A stretch of 64,000 bases of DNA, taken from contig JAHEGU010000005.1 of the NCBI GenBank assembly GCA_024644945.1, positions 1-64,000 of the forward strand, read 5' to 3'. The position numbers and the translations under genes are program-made. Below are positions 56,324-64,000 of the stretch, one piece after another (positions within the stretch are counted from its first letter, which is position 1; each line of letters starts with the position of its first letter). This DNA comes from Gammaproteobacteria bacterium. GTDB taxonomy: Bacteria > Pseudomonadota > Gammaproteobacteria > Arenicellales > Poriferihabitantaceae. The notes under the pieces were generated by a model. The model was given only the letters and a program-made list of their open reading frames with translations. It was not told where the DNA came from and did no database searches.

Positions 56324-57058
56324 TCAGGCCGGATCCTGCCCGCCGGTCTCAAACAGCAGCACCATGACCTGTAGCAGTTGAGCGATTTTTTCCTGGTCGC
56401 TATCGTTTTCGACCCATTCCCACTGCGTCACTTTCTTATTTGCATAATCGCTCTCTTTTCTCTCGGTCGAACGATGCGTCACATACACGCTGGTCACGTC
56501 TTCTCCTTCCTTTTCCAATCGAATCTTGTACTTATCGTATGAAACACCCGTACCGGCGATACGGTCGAACAACAGGGCAACCGTCCTTTTCTTGTCAGCC
56601 TCCGATAGCTCACTGGTCTCAATCCAGTCGGTTTCCATGATCCCCGCCGCGGGTTGATATTCGATCAGGTCGACCTGCTCGGCGGCCCAGAAGTCGGCCA
56701 GCGTGTCCCACACGGTCTGCGCGTTGGAATCCACTCTCAGCCAGCGACGACCTTGTTCATTGATCACGGTCGCGCCGATCACTTCGGGCAAAACCTCCTG
56801 GCTGCGCGCCACGGTCCCCTTCTCATGGTTTTGCCTGACCTGTTCATTAGCGCTGGAAATCAGATCCGGCGGCAACACAATGGACTTTTGCGGCCCTTTG
56901 TTGAAGATCGATGAGAACAGACCGCCTCCAGCGCCATCTGCACCCCCGATTTTCTTTGGTGAACTTGGGTCGCCATCGGGCTGCTTGCTGGAGTTGGAAC
57001 CAGACTGGCAGCCTGCCAGCATCAGCGCCAGCAGCAGTATTATGATCGATTTGGACAT
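56324..57058 (-). CDS. bamC: Outer membrane protein assembly factor BamC-like lipoprotein
   Basis: Lipoprotein of the BAM complex. The ATG at 57058 gives SKSIIILLLALMLAGC with lipobox cysteine Cys17; a TTG 8 codons upstream gives a longer but less likely signal. The two helix-grip domains of BamC are visible: GRRWLRVDSNAQTVWDTLADFWAAEQVDLIEYQPAAGIMETDW, then VALLFDRIAGTGVSYDKYKIRLE. The Gly/Ser/Asp-rich linker follows the lipobox. It is not next to dapA or purC, which is the usual BamC neighbourhood; purC is 26 kb away in this window. Confidence 0.86.
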   Translation of the reverse strand: MSKSIIILLLALMLAGCQSGSNSSKQPDGDPSSPKKIGGADGAGGGLFSSIFNKGPQKSIVLPPDLISSANEQVRQNHEKGTVARSQEVLPEVIGATVINEQGRRWLRVDSNAQTVWDTLADFWAAEQVDLIEYQPAAGIMETDWIETSELSEADKKRTVALLFDRIAGTGVSYDKYKIRLEKEGEDVTSVYVTHRSTERKESDYANKKVTQWEWVENDSDQEKIAQLLQVMVLLFETGGQDPA

Positions 57059-57129
57059 GTCGCTAGAAAGAGTAATTGACAACGGATTTACAGGTGTTCT
57101 GATGCAGCGAATCTACCATACTCCGACCC

Positions 57130-57468
57130 TGGCCTGATATGTCCCAAAATATTAATATTTCGTCTTTTTATGGCCCAAAAGCCTTCAATCGAGGCTAAAA
57201 TCGCCGATAAAATTAATAATTATTAAGATTAAGTGAATTTAATATCTTATTGATATTTAATGTTTATTAAAATTTTTCCGGAAAAAAATGCACTTTTTTA
57301 ACGATTTTATTAAAAAAAGTTAATATTCATGCGGAAAATGTGGCAGAATCCGTTTGCGTTTGGAATTTAACAAGAAGATATCGAGCTGTTAAACGCGGTC
57401 CCTTCGACTTAGAAACCAAGAGCAAAAAAATTAATTTTTTTGATAACAGTACTCAAGAGGTAAATTTC
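57130..57468 (+). promoter_or_regulatory. AT-rich leader and control region of the porin gene
   Basis: About 340 bases without a gene. From 57170 to 57340 the DNA is strongly AT-rich, unlike its surroundings. It holds an imperfect inverted repeat (57238-57260, arms around TTATT) and a perfect 14-base palindrome TTTTTCCGGAAAAA (57273-57286). The last part includes the leader with AGAGG 8 bases before the porin ATG. I could not settle on one promoter. Confidence 0.5.
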
Positions 57469-58476
57469 ATGAACAAGAAACTAATTGCTGTAGCAGTGGC
57501 GAGTGCATTGGCTGCTCCAGCTGTACACGCAGACATCACTCCATATGGCCGGATCAACAACGCCATCGACATTAACGATGTTTCAGATGATTTCGATAAC
57601 GAAAATTCTAACAACGTCGACCTTTCGGGTGTGGCATCGCGTTTTGGATTCAAGGGTTCAGGCGACATCGGTAACGGTATGACCGCCATTGGCCGTTATG
57701 AATTCTCAACGACTACCGATAAAGAGGGCAACGGTGTCGAAGACACACGACTCGCATATGTCGGTCTGTCCGGCGGATTCGGAACCGTAACAATGGGTAA
57801 CCAGTGGTCTGCTTACTATAACTCTGTCGGTACCTATTTGAGCCCGACTTACTCTCTCGGCTACTTCCTGTATTCTTCAGTCAGCAGAGCGCCGTTCCGT
57901 GCTTCGAACACCGTCAAGTACGCTAACAGTTTTGGTGCCGTGAATATGGAAATTGATTTACGCCTTAACGATAGCAATGAAGGTAATGACGTTGCTGAGA
58001 AGTTAAATGGTAACGGTGCTGGCATCGGATTGTCTTGGATGCCGATGGACGCCTTTACACTCGCATTCGCCTATGACCAGGATGAAGATGAGCCTGACGC
58101 TGATACAGGGATCACTCCCGAAGATGAAAAGCGTATGGGTATTACCGGTAAATATGATTTTGGTCCGGTAGCGGCGATGCTTGGATATCAGGAGTATGAG
58201 CAGGGCACCGATAAGTTTAAAAACGTTCAGACTTATTTTAGCGGACCGATCGGCGAGAAGACCAGCTGGCTGGCTGGCTATGGTGAAACCGATGTGGAAG
58301 ACCCAGGCACAGCTAACGATGGACGTAAGCCTAGTCAATATACCCTTGGTCTTTATCACAACATGGGCGGCGGCCTGAGATTGTGGGCAGAGTATGCCAG
58401 TATTGATTACGATAATTTCGATGAAAGAACCGGTAAGACTAAGCAAGCACTGCTTGGTATGCGTATCGACTTCTAA
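57469..58476 (+). CDS. Gram-negative porin (general outer-membrane diffusion porin)
   Basis: 335-residue outer-membrane protein with a signal peptide MNKKLIAVAVASALAAPAVHA, cleaved before Asp22. The mature chain has the alternating pattern of a 16-strand barrel and ends in MRIDF, with the terminal phenylalanine recognised by the BAM machinery. A motif YGRINNAIDIN at the start and GLSWMPMDAFTLAFAYDQ in the middle are typical of gammaproteobacterial porins. The ATG at 57469 is preferred to a frame extension upstream to 57340 because it gives the signal peptide and has AGAGG upstream. A strong terminator follows. Ion preference cannot be read. Confidence 0.92.
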   Translation: MNKKLIAVAVASALAAPAVHADITPYGRINNAIDINDVSDDFDNENSNNVDLSGVASRFGFKGSGDIGNGMTAIGRYEFSTTTDKEGNGVEDTRLAYVGLSGGFGTVTMGNQWSAYYNSVGTYLSPTYSLGYFLYSSVSRAPFRASNTVKYANSFGAVNMEIDLRLNDSNEGNDVAEKLNGNGAGIGLSWMPMDAFTLAFAYDQDEDEPDADTGITPEDEKRMGITGKYDFGPVAAMLGYQEYEQGTDKFKNVQTYFSGPIGEKTSWLAGYGETDVEDPGTANDGRKPSQYTLGLYHNMGGGLRLWAEYASIDYDNFDERTGKTKQALLGMRIDF

Positions 58477-58501
58477 GTCGAATTCAGCATAAGCTGATAC
58501 G

Positions 58502-58529
58502 AAGCCGGGGCTCCGCCCCGGCTTTTTTT
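58502..58529 (+). terminator. Rho-independent terminator of the porin gene
   Basis: AAGCCGGGG (58502-58510) pairs with CCCCGGCTT (58516-58524) around the loop CTCCG and is followed by a run of seven T. It lies 26 bases past the porin stop. A similar but broken copy of this region occurs near 59045-59060. Confidence 0.9.
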
Positions 58530-58530
58530 G

Positions 58531-58902
58531 CCTACATGGATGTAGGTACTCCGCGAACGCAGGGATGCGCAGTAGCGGAGACAGGCCAGGATGGCCGGTA
58601 TGTCGCGGGCGCAAGGATGCGCAGGAGCGACGCGGAATTACCAGCATCTCCTAACCGCTCACTTAGTCCCCGAGAAGGGATGCGACATAGCGGAGACAGG
58701 CCATGATGACCTTGGCAGGTTTTTGCTCCCTGCAAAACCTGCATTTTCACCCTCCATGGCGGTCATATGTCGCGGGCGCAAGCATGCGCTGGAGCGACGC
58801 GGACGAACCAGCATCTCCTAACCACTCACTAGTCCCCAAGCAGGGATGCGACATAGCGGAGACAGGCCAGGATGGCCTTGGCAGGTTTTTACTCCCTGCA
58901 AA
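58531..58902. repeat. Intergenic direct repeats of about 136 bases
   Basis: Two imperfect copies lie at about 58600-58736 and 58767-58902, sharing the segment TGTCGCGGGCGCAAG followed by ATGCG and GGAGCGACGCGGA, the block CAGCATCTCCTAACC, and AGCGGAGACAGGCCA near the end. A partial third copy of the last block lies at 58559-58596. A short hairpin (CCTACAT with ATGTAGG) precedes them at 58531-58546. The sequences fall in different reading frames of overlapping short frames, and none looks like a gene. The pattern suggests a genome-specific intergenic repeat family. Confidence 0.8.
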
Positions 58903-58908
58903 TTACAA

Positions 58909-59031
58909 CGTTAGGCTCGACTATCAGACGTTTCAGCAAGGCACCGATAAGGCGTGATCACCCCCGGCTGTTTTTCAGCGATAACCTCATCCCGACACTA
59001 ATGGTCATGCGTATCGACTTCTAAGTCGAAT
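58909..59031 (+). pseudogene. Decayed remnant of a second porin gene
   Basis: Two fragments of a porin 3' region survive. The first (about 58918-58951) encodes DYQTFQQGTDK, matching YQEYEQGTDK of the intact porin. The second (59007-59031) is identical over 25 bases to the end of the intact porin gene (58459-58483), including the stop codon and 7 bases beyond it. About 55 bases of unrelated or deleted DNA lie between, where the intact gene has some 240. The text that follows also resembles the intact gene's post-stop hairpin. A frameshift and early stop after QGTDKA make it nonfunctional. Confidence 0.75.
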
Positions 59032-59072
59032 GCCACGCTGGTCGACTGAAGCCGGAGCTATTCAGGAAACAG

Positions 59073-61094
59073 CTAATCCAGATATCGGTTTTCTGAATCC
59101 AGCACCCCCTCCTTGACCAGTATTTTTATTGCCGGTTGCAGGTGCTTCTCGTATCGTCGCCATCTCTCCCGCGAGCTGGTATAGATTCCCTCTCTGACCT
59201 GCCAGATACTGGCAGTGCGCACCGCTGCGTCAGAGCGTTTCTGATCCAGACACGCGTCATCCCATTCGAGCCCTGTGCCCTGAATCAGTTTACGGGTCTG
59301 CGTGTCGCTATCCGCTACCAGAGCCTCGTATTGCACCTTGTATATTTCGCCAGGAAAAATCCGATGCCAGTGCCGCATTAAACGATGGTGACGGACGTAA
59401 TAGCGCGCCAGGATCTCGAGGTCATAGACGAAGTTTAACTCCGAGCCATACAGCTGAAAATAGTTTGAAACAATAACGTCCAGGGGATGGCGGTGACAGT
59501 GCACGATGGCTGCAGCCGGAAACAATACTTTGATCAACCAGATATGCACAAAGTTGAACGGCAGTTTATCGGTGAATAATCCGGTTGAAATGGTGTGCAG
59601 TCTGGTGACCCAGTCGAGATACTCCTTGGTTTCCTGGCTAAACGCGCTGATATCGAGCCCGGGAAAGTCATCGGGATAGACCCGCATCTGTCCGTAGTTT
59701 CTCTCGAGTCGACCGATGGCGCGGTCAATACAGGGCAGCTCGCCACATCCTGTCACATCGGGATGGCGGGACATAATCTGCTCAACCAGCGTGGTGCCGC
59801 TGCGCGACATACCGGTTATAAAAATGGGCTGGATCTGACTTTCATTGTCCTCAACCACCTTAGCCGGCTTGGAGTCAAGCACCTGCATGATCCGGTCAAT
59901 ATGAGAATAATACTGACCGAAGTCCATGGTTATTTCCTTCAATTTCAGTTCGTTACCAATGTGATAGGTCTCGAACGCCAGGTCGTAGAGACCACAATCG
60001 TCGTAGATCTTGCCTAACGCGAAAGCAAGCTTGCAGCGCATCTGGTCATTCTGGTCCTTTCGCTCCCATATCTTTAAAAGTGGTACGGCGTCCGGGTCAT
60101 CCAGTGATTCAAATTTCTTCATCGCCACCAGATTACGATAGGCTTCGATGTACTCGGGGTCGAGTTCGACCGCCTGCCGATATCTTTCCTCGGCACGTTC
60201 TTTGTCACCGAGAGATGCAAACGCCAGACCGGTATTGTTACGATATTCCGGATGCTCCGGATCGAATTCGATAGCCTTCTGGTAACTCTCCTTGGCTTTG
60301 TCGACACTGTCCAGCTGAAAGTAGGCGTTGCCAAGAGAGTTCCATACTCTTGCATGCCGTGGATTCTTCTTGAGAATTTCCTGAGCGATATTCAATACCG
60401 AAAAGTTGTCATTGATCAACTCACAGAATGACATATCAAGCAACTTTATACCTTCATCACCAGGGTAGCGCTGTTTAAGGGTCTTGAGTAACGGCTGCAC
60501 TTCATCGAATTTCCGTTGATCAAGCAGTATTCGTCCCTGCAATTCCATCTGATCCCGGGTGGGGGAGGGAGCGGCGATCAACGGTGCCAGAACCAGCGCT
60601 GCCTGTTCGCTGTCTCCAGCGCCCAGCAGGGAATTGGCAAGATTCTGTCTGGCATCCGCATTAGCCGGATCGATCTGCAGTGATTGCTCCAGATACTGAC
60701 GTGCTTTGTCGTAATCATTTGCTTCGGCACTCAGGGTACCAAGCAGGTTAAGCGCCCTGGGGTGATTAGGCTGCATCGAAAGCGATCTTTTCGCTTCGCT
60801 TATCGCCTCCTTTTCCTGACCCAGGGCCTTATGCGACAGAGCGAGGTTGATCACTGCCTCGACCTGGGCCGGATCGAGTGCCAGAGACTTTGTATATTCT
60901 TTTACCGCTTTCTGGTGTTGCCCTAGGTGTTGCGCTGCCAGTGCCAGGTTATACCAGGCGGCGGCGCTTTTCGGTGCCATTTTGACCACTTTTTCCAGCC
61001 CCCTTCGGGCTCTCGCCGCATCACCCTTCTGCAGCCAAGTCGCTGCTTCGACGAACAGTTTCTGCACTTTCTGCGGGGATTGGTTTTGCTTCAT
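59073..61094 (-). CDS. Tetratricopeptide-repeat sulfotransferase
   Basis: 673-residue cytoplasmic protein. About ten TPR-type helix pairs occupy residues 8-340 (for example [25 protein letters not shown]), followed by a sulfotransferase domain at about 420-660. The 5'-phosphosulfate loop is [18 protein letters not shown] at 423-440, and the 3'-phosphate region is [19 protein letters not shown]. The enzyme would move sulfate from PAPS onto an unknown acceptor; the TPR part may bind a protein or glycan partner. It diverges from infA. Related TPR-sulfotransferases are common in marine bacteria, and the acceptor is generally not known. Confidence 0.88.
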   Translation of the reverse strand: MKQNQSPQKVQKLFVEAATWLQKGDAARARRGLEKVVKMAPKSAAAWYNLALAAQHLGQHQKAVKEYTKSLALDPAQVEAVINLALSHKALGQEKEAISEAKRSLSMQPNHPRALNLLGTLSAEANDYDKARQYLEQSLQIDPANADARQNLANSLLGAGDSEQAALVLAPLIAAPSPTRDQMELQGRILLDQRKFDEVQPLLKTLKQRYPGDEGIKLLDMSFCELINDNFSVLNIAQEILKKNPRHARVWNSLGNAYFQLDSVDKAKESYQKAIEFDPEHPEYRNNTGLAFASLGDKERAEERYRQAVELDPEYIEAYRNLVAMKKFESLDDPDAVPLLKIWERKDQNDQMRCKLAFALGKIYDDCGLYDLAFETYHIGNELKLKEITMDFGQYYSHIDRIMQVLDSKPAKVVEDNESQIQPIFITGMSRSGTTLVEQIMSRHPDVTGCGELPCIDRAIGRLERNYGQMRVYPDDFPGLDISAFSQETKEYLDWVTRLHTISTGLFTDKLPFNFVHIWLIKVLFPAAAIVHCHRHPLDVIVSNYFQLYGSELNFVYDLEILARYYVRHHRLMRHWHRIFPGEIYKVQYEALVADSDTQTRKLIQGTGLEWDDACLDQKRSDAAVRTASIWQVREGIYTSSRERWRRYEKHLQPAIKILVKEGVLDSENRYLD

Positions 61095-61271
61095 CTTGGC
61101 GATACTGCTGTCAACGGATTTTCGATAGTGAATTGTTCAAGACACGGGATTTTAGCAGTCCCGTTAGAGATACCCCATCTTTGTTTATATGATTCAATAA
61201 CACGCGCAAACCAGTTTGAATCCAGCGTCAATCTTCATTACACTCCGCTGTTCTCAAACACAGGCGAAATT

Positions 61272-61490
61272 GTGGCCAAAGAAGAAAGCATTGAAATGGA
61301 AGGTACAGTCATCGAGACTCTTCCCAATACGCAGTTCAGGGTGAAACTTGAAAACGGGCATGAAATCATTGCCCATATATCCGGAAAAATGCGTAAACAT
61401 TACATCCGTATCCTGCGAGGCGACACCGTGACCGTGCAGCTCACACCCTACGACCTCAGTAAGGGTCGGATCACTTTCAGGGAACGCTAA
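61272..61490 (+). CDS. infA: Translation initiation factor IF-1
   Basis: 72-residue single-domain S1/OB-fold protein that binds the ribosomal A site during initiation. The sequence reads [45 protein letters not shown] and [15 protein letters not shown], the classical IF-1. It begins at a GTG at 61272 that fits the family's conserved N-terminus; a longer frame upstream is not similar. A short inverted repeat ACGGGA / TCCCGT lies in the leader at 61144-61164. Confidence 0.98.
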   Translation: MAKEESIEMEGTVIETLPNTQFRVKLENGHEIIAHISGKMRKHYIRILRGDTVTVQLTPYDLSKGRITFRER

Positions 61491-61532
61491 ATCCCCACCC
61501 GTTAAACCCCCAGGCAGTTCAGGCAATATCGG

Positions 61533-62462
61533 CTATCCCGGTTTTAGTCCACGCAGGTGGCGGTCTACAGTGAACCTGGAGGCCAGCAGACCCAGGGACA
61601 CCGCGACCATCGTTACGGCGAGTGCGATGCCCGGGCTTATCCAGCCGATCATGAAGTCACTTTCATATAATAAGGTCAGGCGGGAAACCGGACCGGCTAA
61701 TAAATACAAGGTCATATTGGTCACGCCCCACGCAAACAAGGCACCAAAAAAACAATGTAATGCGCCCGCGTAGAGGAAGGGTCGGCGAATAAATGCATGG
61801 GTTCCTCCGACCTGATCGATGATCTCTATTTCTGCGGCCCGGTTGATAATTCCCAGCCTCACCGTGTCGCTGATCACGAGAACGATGCCGATCCCCATCA
61901 AGCACGCGAGCACTATGACACCGCGCCGAATCAAATCCACTATAGCAGCCAGACGATTTAACCATTGCTGATCGTATACGGCGGTGTCCACTCCCTGCAT
62001 GATCTCAAGTTCATCCGCAAGGGTGATTGTTGCGGCGTTGTCTCGACCAGTGGCAGGCACCACAATCAGCAATGGCGGTAACGGATTACTTGGTAAGGCC
62101 TCGATGGCTTCGGTAAAACCATCTAAATTGGAAAACTCCTCGAGACCTTGCTCCGGAGAAATATATTGAACGTCTTCGATTTTCGGGTTCTGCAGCAATT
62201 TTTGTCCGAACTCAATGGGATCTGGTATCTCTGCATCAGTTCCACTTTCGAGAAAAACGGAAATACGAGGATTGTCGATCCAGTTCGCGGTGACCGATTC
62301 GAGGCTATCGACAATTTTGTACAATACCATCGGCAGTGTCATCGCAATGGCCAGCACAAGAATGGTCATCGCACTGGTTAAAGGGGTCTTCCAAAGCCTG
62401 CCCAAGGTATCAAATAACACCTGTAGATGCCGCGAAAGCCAGACAGAAATCTGTTTAGGCAT
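61533..62462 (-). CDS. ftsX: Cell division permease-like protein FtsX
   Basis: 309-residue divisome membrane protein that with FtsE activates periplasmic amidases via EnvC. The N-terminal cytoplasmic part is followed by helix 1 (MTILVLAIAMTLPMVLYKIV), a large periplasmic domain (about 55-180), and three C-terminal helices with RLGIINRAAEIEIIDQVGGTHAFIRRPFLYAG, the FtsX/MacB core. It overlaps ftsE by 8 bases. rpoH, which often follows ftsX in gammaproteobacteria, is absent; infA converges instead. Confidence 0.95.
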   Translation of the reverse strand: MPKQISVWLSRHLQVLFDTLGRLWKTPLTSAMTILVLAIAMTLPMVLYKIVDSLESVTANWIDNPRISVFLESGTDAEIPDPIEFGQKLLQNPKIEDVQYISPEQGLEEFSNLDGFTEAIEALPSNPLPPLLIVVPATGRDNAATITLADELEIMQGVDTAVYDQQWLNRLAAIVDLIRRGVIVLACLMGIGIVLVISDTVRLGIINRAAEIEIIDQVGGTHAFIRRPFLYAGALHCFFGALFAWGVTNMTLYLLAGPVSRLTLLYESDFMIGWISPGIALAVTMVAVSLGLLASRFTVDRHLRGLKPG

Positions 62463-63123
62463 CCTGTTCGCCCGACACCAGCCTGCCCTCTGATAGCGCT
62501 AATACTCCGCACCGTATTCGTTCAAGATGACGATAGTCATGGGTCGCAATCAGCACCGTAATGTCGACCTGATTAAACTGCAGAAACAACTGCATTATTT
62601 CATCTGCCAGCGCCGGATCCAGGTTACCGGTTGGCTCGTCCGCGAGTAGAACCTGGGGCCGACCCACTACCGCTCGCGCGATTCCCACCCGCTGCTGCTC
62701 CCCGCCAGACAGAGTGATCGGATAACGTTTTGCTTTATTGAGCAACCCAACCTTGTCGAGCGCCGCACGAACCCGACGCTGTGTTTCGCCGCGCCCGGTG
62801 CCAGCCACCACCAGAGGCAGCGAGACATTATCTTCTACAGTCCTGTCATGCAGCAGCTTATGGTCCTGGAATACCGTTCCAATAGTCCTGCGATAGGCCG
62901 CAATCCGGTTGCCTTTAAGCCTGGAAAGATTCTTATCCGCTACCAGTACCTGACCCCGAGTAGCCAGCTCGGAAAGAGATATCAGTTTCAGAAGCGTACT
63001 TTTACCAGCGCCGGAGTGACCCGTTAGAAAAGTGAAGGATCCTTTGGCCAGGGTAAACGAAACATGACTCAATGCTTCGTGTCCGCTTGGGTAACGTTTC
63101 GATACCTGACTAAACCGAATCAC
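62455..63123 (-). CDS. ftsE: Cell division ATP-binding protein FtsE
   Basis: 222-residue ABC-type ATPase that drives FtsX. Walker A is GHSGAGKST at residues 35-43, the signature is [14 protein letters not shown], and Walker B is [12 protein letters not shown]. The start is GTG at 63123, 18 bases after the ftsY stop. The order ftsY-ftsE-ftsX is conserved. Confidence 0.97.
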   Translation of the reverse strand: MIRFSQVSKRYPSGHEALSHVSFTLAKGSFTFLTGHSGAGKSTLLKLISLSELATRGQVLVADKNLSRLKGNRIAAYRRTIGTVFQDHKLLHDRTVEDNVSLPLVVAGTGRGETQRRVRAALDKVGLLNKAKRYPITLSGGEQQRVGIARAVVGRPQVLLADEPTGNLDPALADEIMQLFLQFNQVDITVLIATHDYRHLERIRCGVLALSEGRLVSGEQDA

Positions 63124-63141
63124 CGCCCAGCTCCCTGAATA

Positions 63142-64000
63142 TCAGGAAACAGGTGGCAACAGCGCATCAACAAATTCGGCTGCATCGAACTGGCGCAGAT
63201 CTTCCGCAGATTCTCCAGTACCAATATAACGGATAGGTAAGCCAAAGCGATCGGCCAGCGCTAACACCACACCCCCTTTTGCAGTCCCATCAAGCTTGGT
63301 AATGCAGAGGCCGGTCAATCCCACGGCCTGGTCAAAATGCTGTACCTGGGACAGAACGTTCTGTCCGTTACCTGCGTCCACTGTGAGCCAGATCTGGTCC
63401 GGGATCCCGGAATCCGCCTTGGCCAGTACACGCTTCACTTTTACCAGCTGTTCAACCAGGTCGCCATGGGTATGTTGTCGGCCGGCCGTATCCACCAACA
63501 ACAGCTCGCAGGCTCTCGCTTTGGCCGCACTGAAGGCATCAAAAGCGACTGCGGCCGCATCGGCGCCATGGGCTTGCGCAATAACAGGCACTTCCAGGCG
63601 CTCGCCCCAGTTCTGCAACTGCTCGATGGCGGCGGCGCGAAACGTATCGCAGGCGGCTAACATCACGCGCGATCCGGAGTGCTTGTACCTGGCGGCTATT
63701 TTCGCGAGTGTCGTGGTTTTTCCAACGCCATTTACTCCGACCATCATAATCACCATTGGGCGAGCCTCTGGCATTATCAGATCTTCCGGATCGCACGGCT
63801 GGACTATTTCAAGCATGACTTCGCGCAGGCTTTGTAACAGTTGCTGCTGCCCCCCCTGTTTCGCTGAAGCCGCGTCCACGCGGAGTCGATTCACGATCTT
63901 TTCGGCTACCGCGACCCCGACGTCTGCGACCAGTAAATGATCTTCGATCTCTTCCAGCATGGACTCATCCACGGGGTCACCACTAAACAGAGAAGTGATG
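63142..64000 (-). CDS. ftsY: Signal recognition particle receptor FtsY (N-terminus beyond window)
   Basis: Receptor of the SRP pathway that delivers ribosome complexes to SecYEG. The frame is open to the window edge, so the N-terminal acidic A domain is cut off. The visible part has the N-domain helices (DESMLEEIEDHLLVADVGV) and the NG GTPase: G1 GVNGVGKTTTLAKIA, DTFRAAAIEQL, G3 DTAGRQ and G4 TKLDGTAKGG. A GTG at 63972 is an in-frame codon, not the true start, because the protein continues as LFSGDPVDESMLEE. Confidence 0.96.
   Translation of the reverse strand, partial: ITSLFSGDPVDESMLEEIEDHLLVADVGVAVAEKIVNRLRVDAASAKQGGQQQLLQSLREVMLEIVQPCDPEDLIMPEARPMVIMMVGVNGVGKTTTLAKIAARYKHSGSRVMLAACDTFRAAAIEQLQNWGERLEVPVIAQAHGADAAAVAFDAFSAAKARACELLLVDTAGRQHTHGDLVEQLVKVKRVLAKADSGIPDQIWLTVDAGNGQNVLSQVQHFDQAVGLTGLCITKLDGTAKGGVVLALADRFGLPIRYIGTGESAEDLRQFDAAEFVDALLPPVS

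Noticed and set aside
58003-58647. Long minus-strand frame of 214 codons opposite the porin 3' end and the repeats
   Set aside because: It is antisense to a clear porin and runs through a terminator and repeat DNA. Its residues (Cys, Arg, His-rich, no motif) look like a shadow frame.
58531-58902. The repeat patch as a possible CRISPR array
   Set aside because: Only two to three units of about 136 bases with no regular short spacers, and no cas genes in the window.
60927-61271. Long N-terminal extension of the infA frame
   Set aside because: IF-1 is about 72 residues; the upstream frame lies over the TPR-sulfotransferase start and has no similarity.

Overview
This window looks like a chromosomal segment of a Gram-negative gammaproteobacterium of moderate GC content. 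The evidence is its gene content and its gene neighbourhoods: BamD and BamC lipoproteins, a trimeric-type porin, pdxA-rsmA, glyQ-glyS with gmhB and plsC, ftsY-ftsE-ftsX, an RluD-type pseudouridine synthase diverging from bamD, and an E. coli-like two-subunit glycyl-tRNA synthetase. I cannot name the genus. No tRNA, rRNA, CRISPR array, integrase, transposase or phage gene was recognised. Most of the window is housekeeping DNA, broken by a few accessory patches.

Layout. (1) 0-2.4 kb, minus strand: the start of an unknown protein cut by the window edge, then a Wzt/Wzm-type polysaccharide ABC exporter. (2) 2.4-5.4 kb, plus strand: an alkyltransferase-like DNA repair protein, a periplasmic retropepsin-like protease, pdxA and rsmA. 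(3) 5.4-15.4 kb, minus strand: one tightly packed run reading comEC, galE, pgi, glyQ, glyS, MazG-like, gmhB, plsC-like, with 1-4 base overlaps at most junctions. (4) 15.4-21.4 kb: a DUF2062 protein, mscL, groS-groL with a perfect CIRCE operator, an ABC-F ATPase and fxsA. (5) 21.6-27.4 kb: a DsbD-like reductase with two N-terminal domains, a TlpA-like thioredoxin, a YpfJ-like metallopeptidase, moaE/moaD/moaB and a prolyl-tRNA editing protein. (6) 27.5-37.5 kb: parC, purC, bamD, rluD, a rhomboid protease, nadC, an acyl-CoA synthetase and thrC. (7) 37.5-43.2 kb: a decayed permease fragment, a membrane-anchored ClpP-fold protein and a PotABCD-like importer. (8) 43.7-56.3 kb: a Yej/Dpp-like importer operon, then four glycosyltransferases, a polysaccharide-deacetylase-like protein and a lone panB. 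(9) 56.3-64 kb: bamC, a porin with an AT-rich leader, an intergenic repeat patch with the remains of a second porin, a TPR-sulfotransferase, infA, and ftsX-ftsE-ftsY running off the right edge.

How the genes fit together. Envelope building is the main theme: heptose and hexose supply (gmhB, galE, pgi), polysaccharide export (Wzm/Wzt), outer-membrane assembly (bamC, bamD, porin), disulfide chemistry (DsbD, TlpA) and membrane proteases. The most distinctive regions are the glycosyltransferase/deacetylase cluster at 49.7-56.3 kb, which has no recognisable polymerase or flippase beside it, and the two gene-remnant loci at 37.5 kb and 58.9 kb. Heat-shock control of groESL appears to be HrcA/CIRCE-based. 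ftsX is not followed by rpoH, its frequent neighbour in this class.
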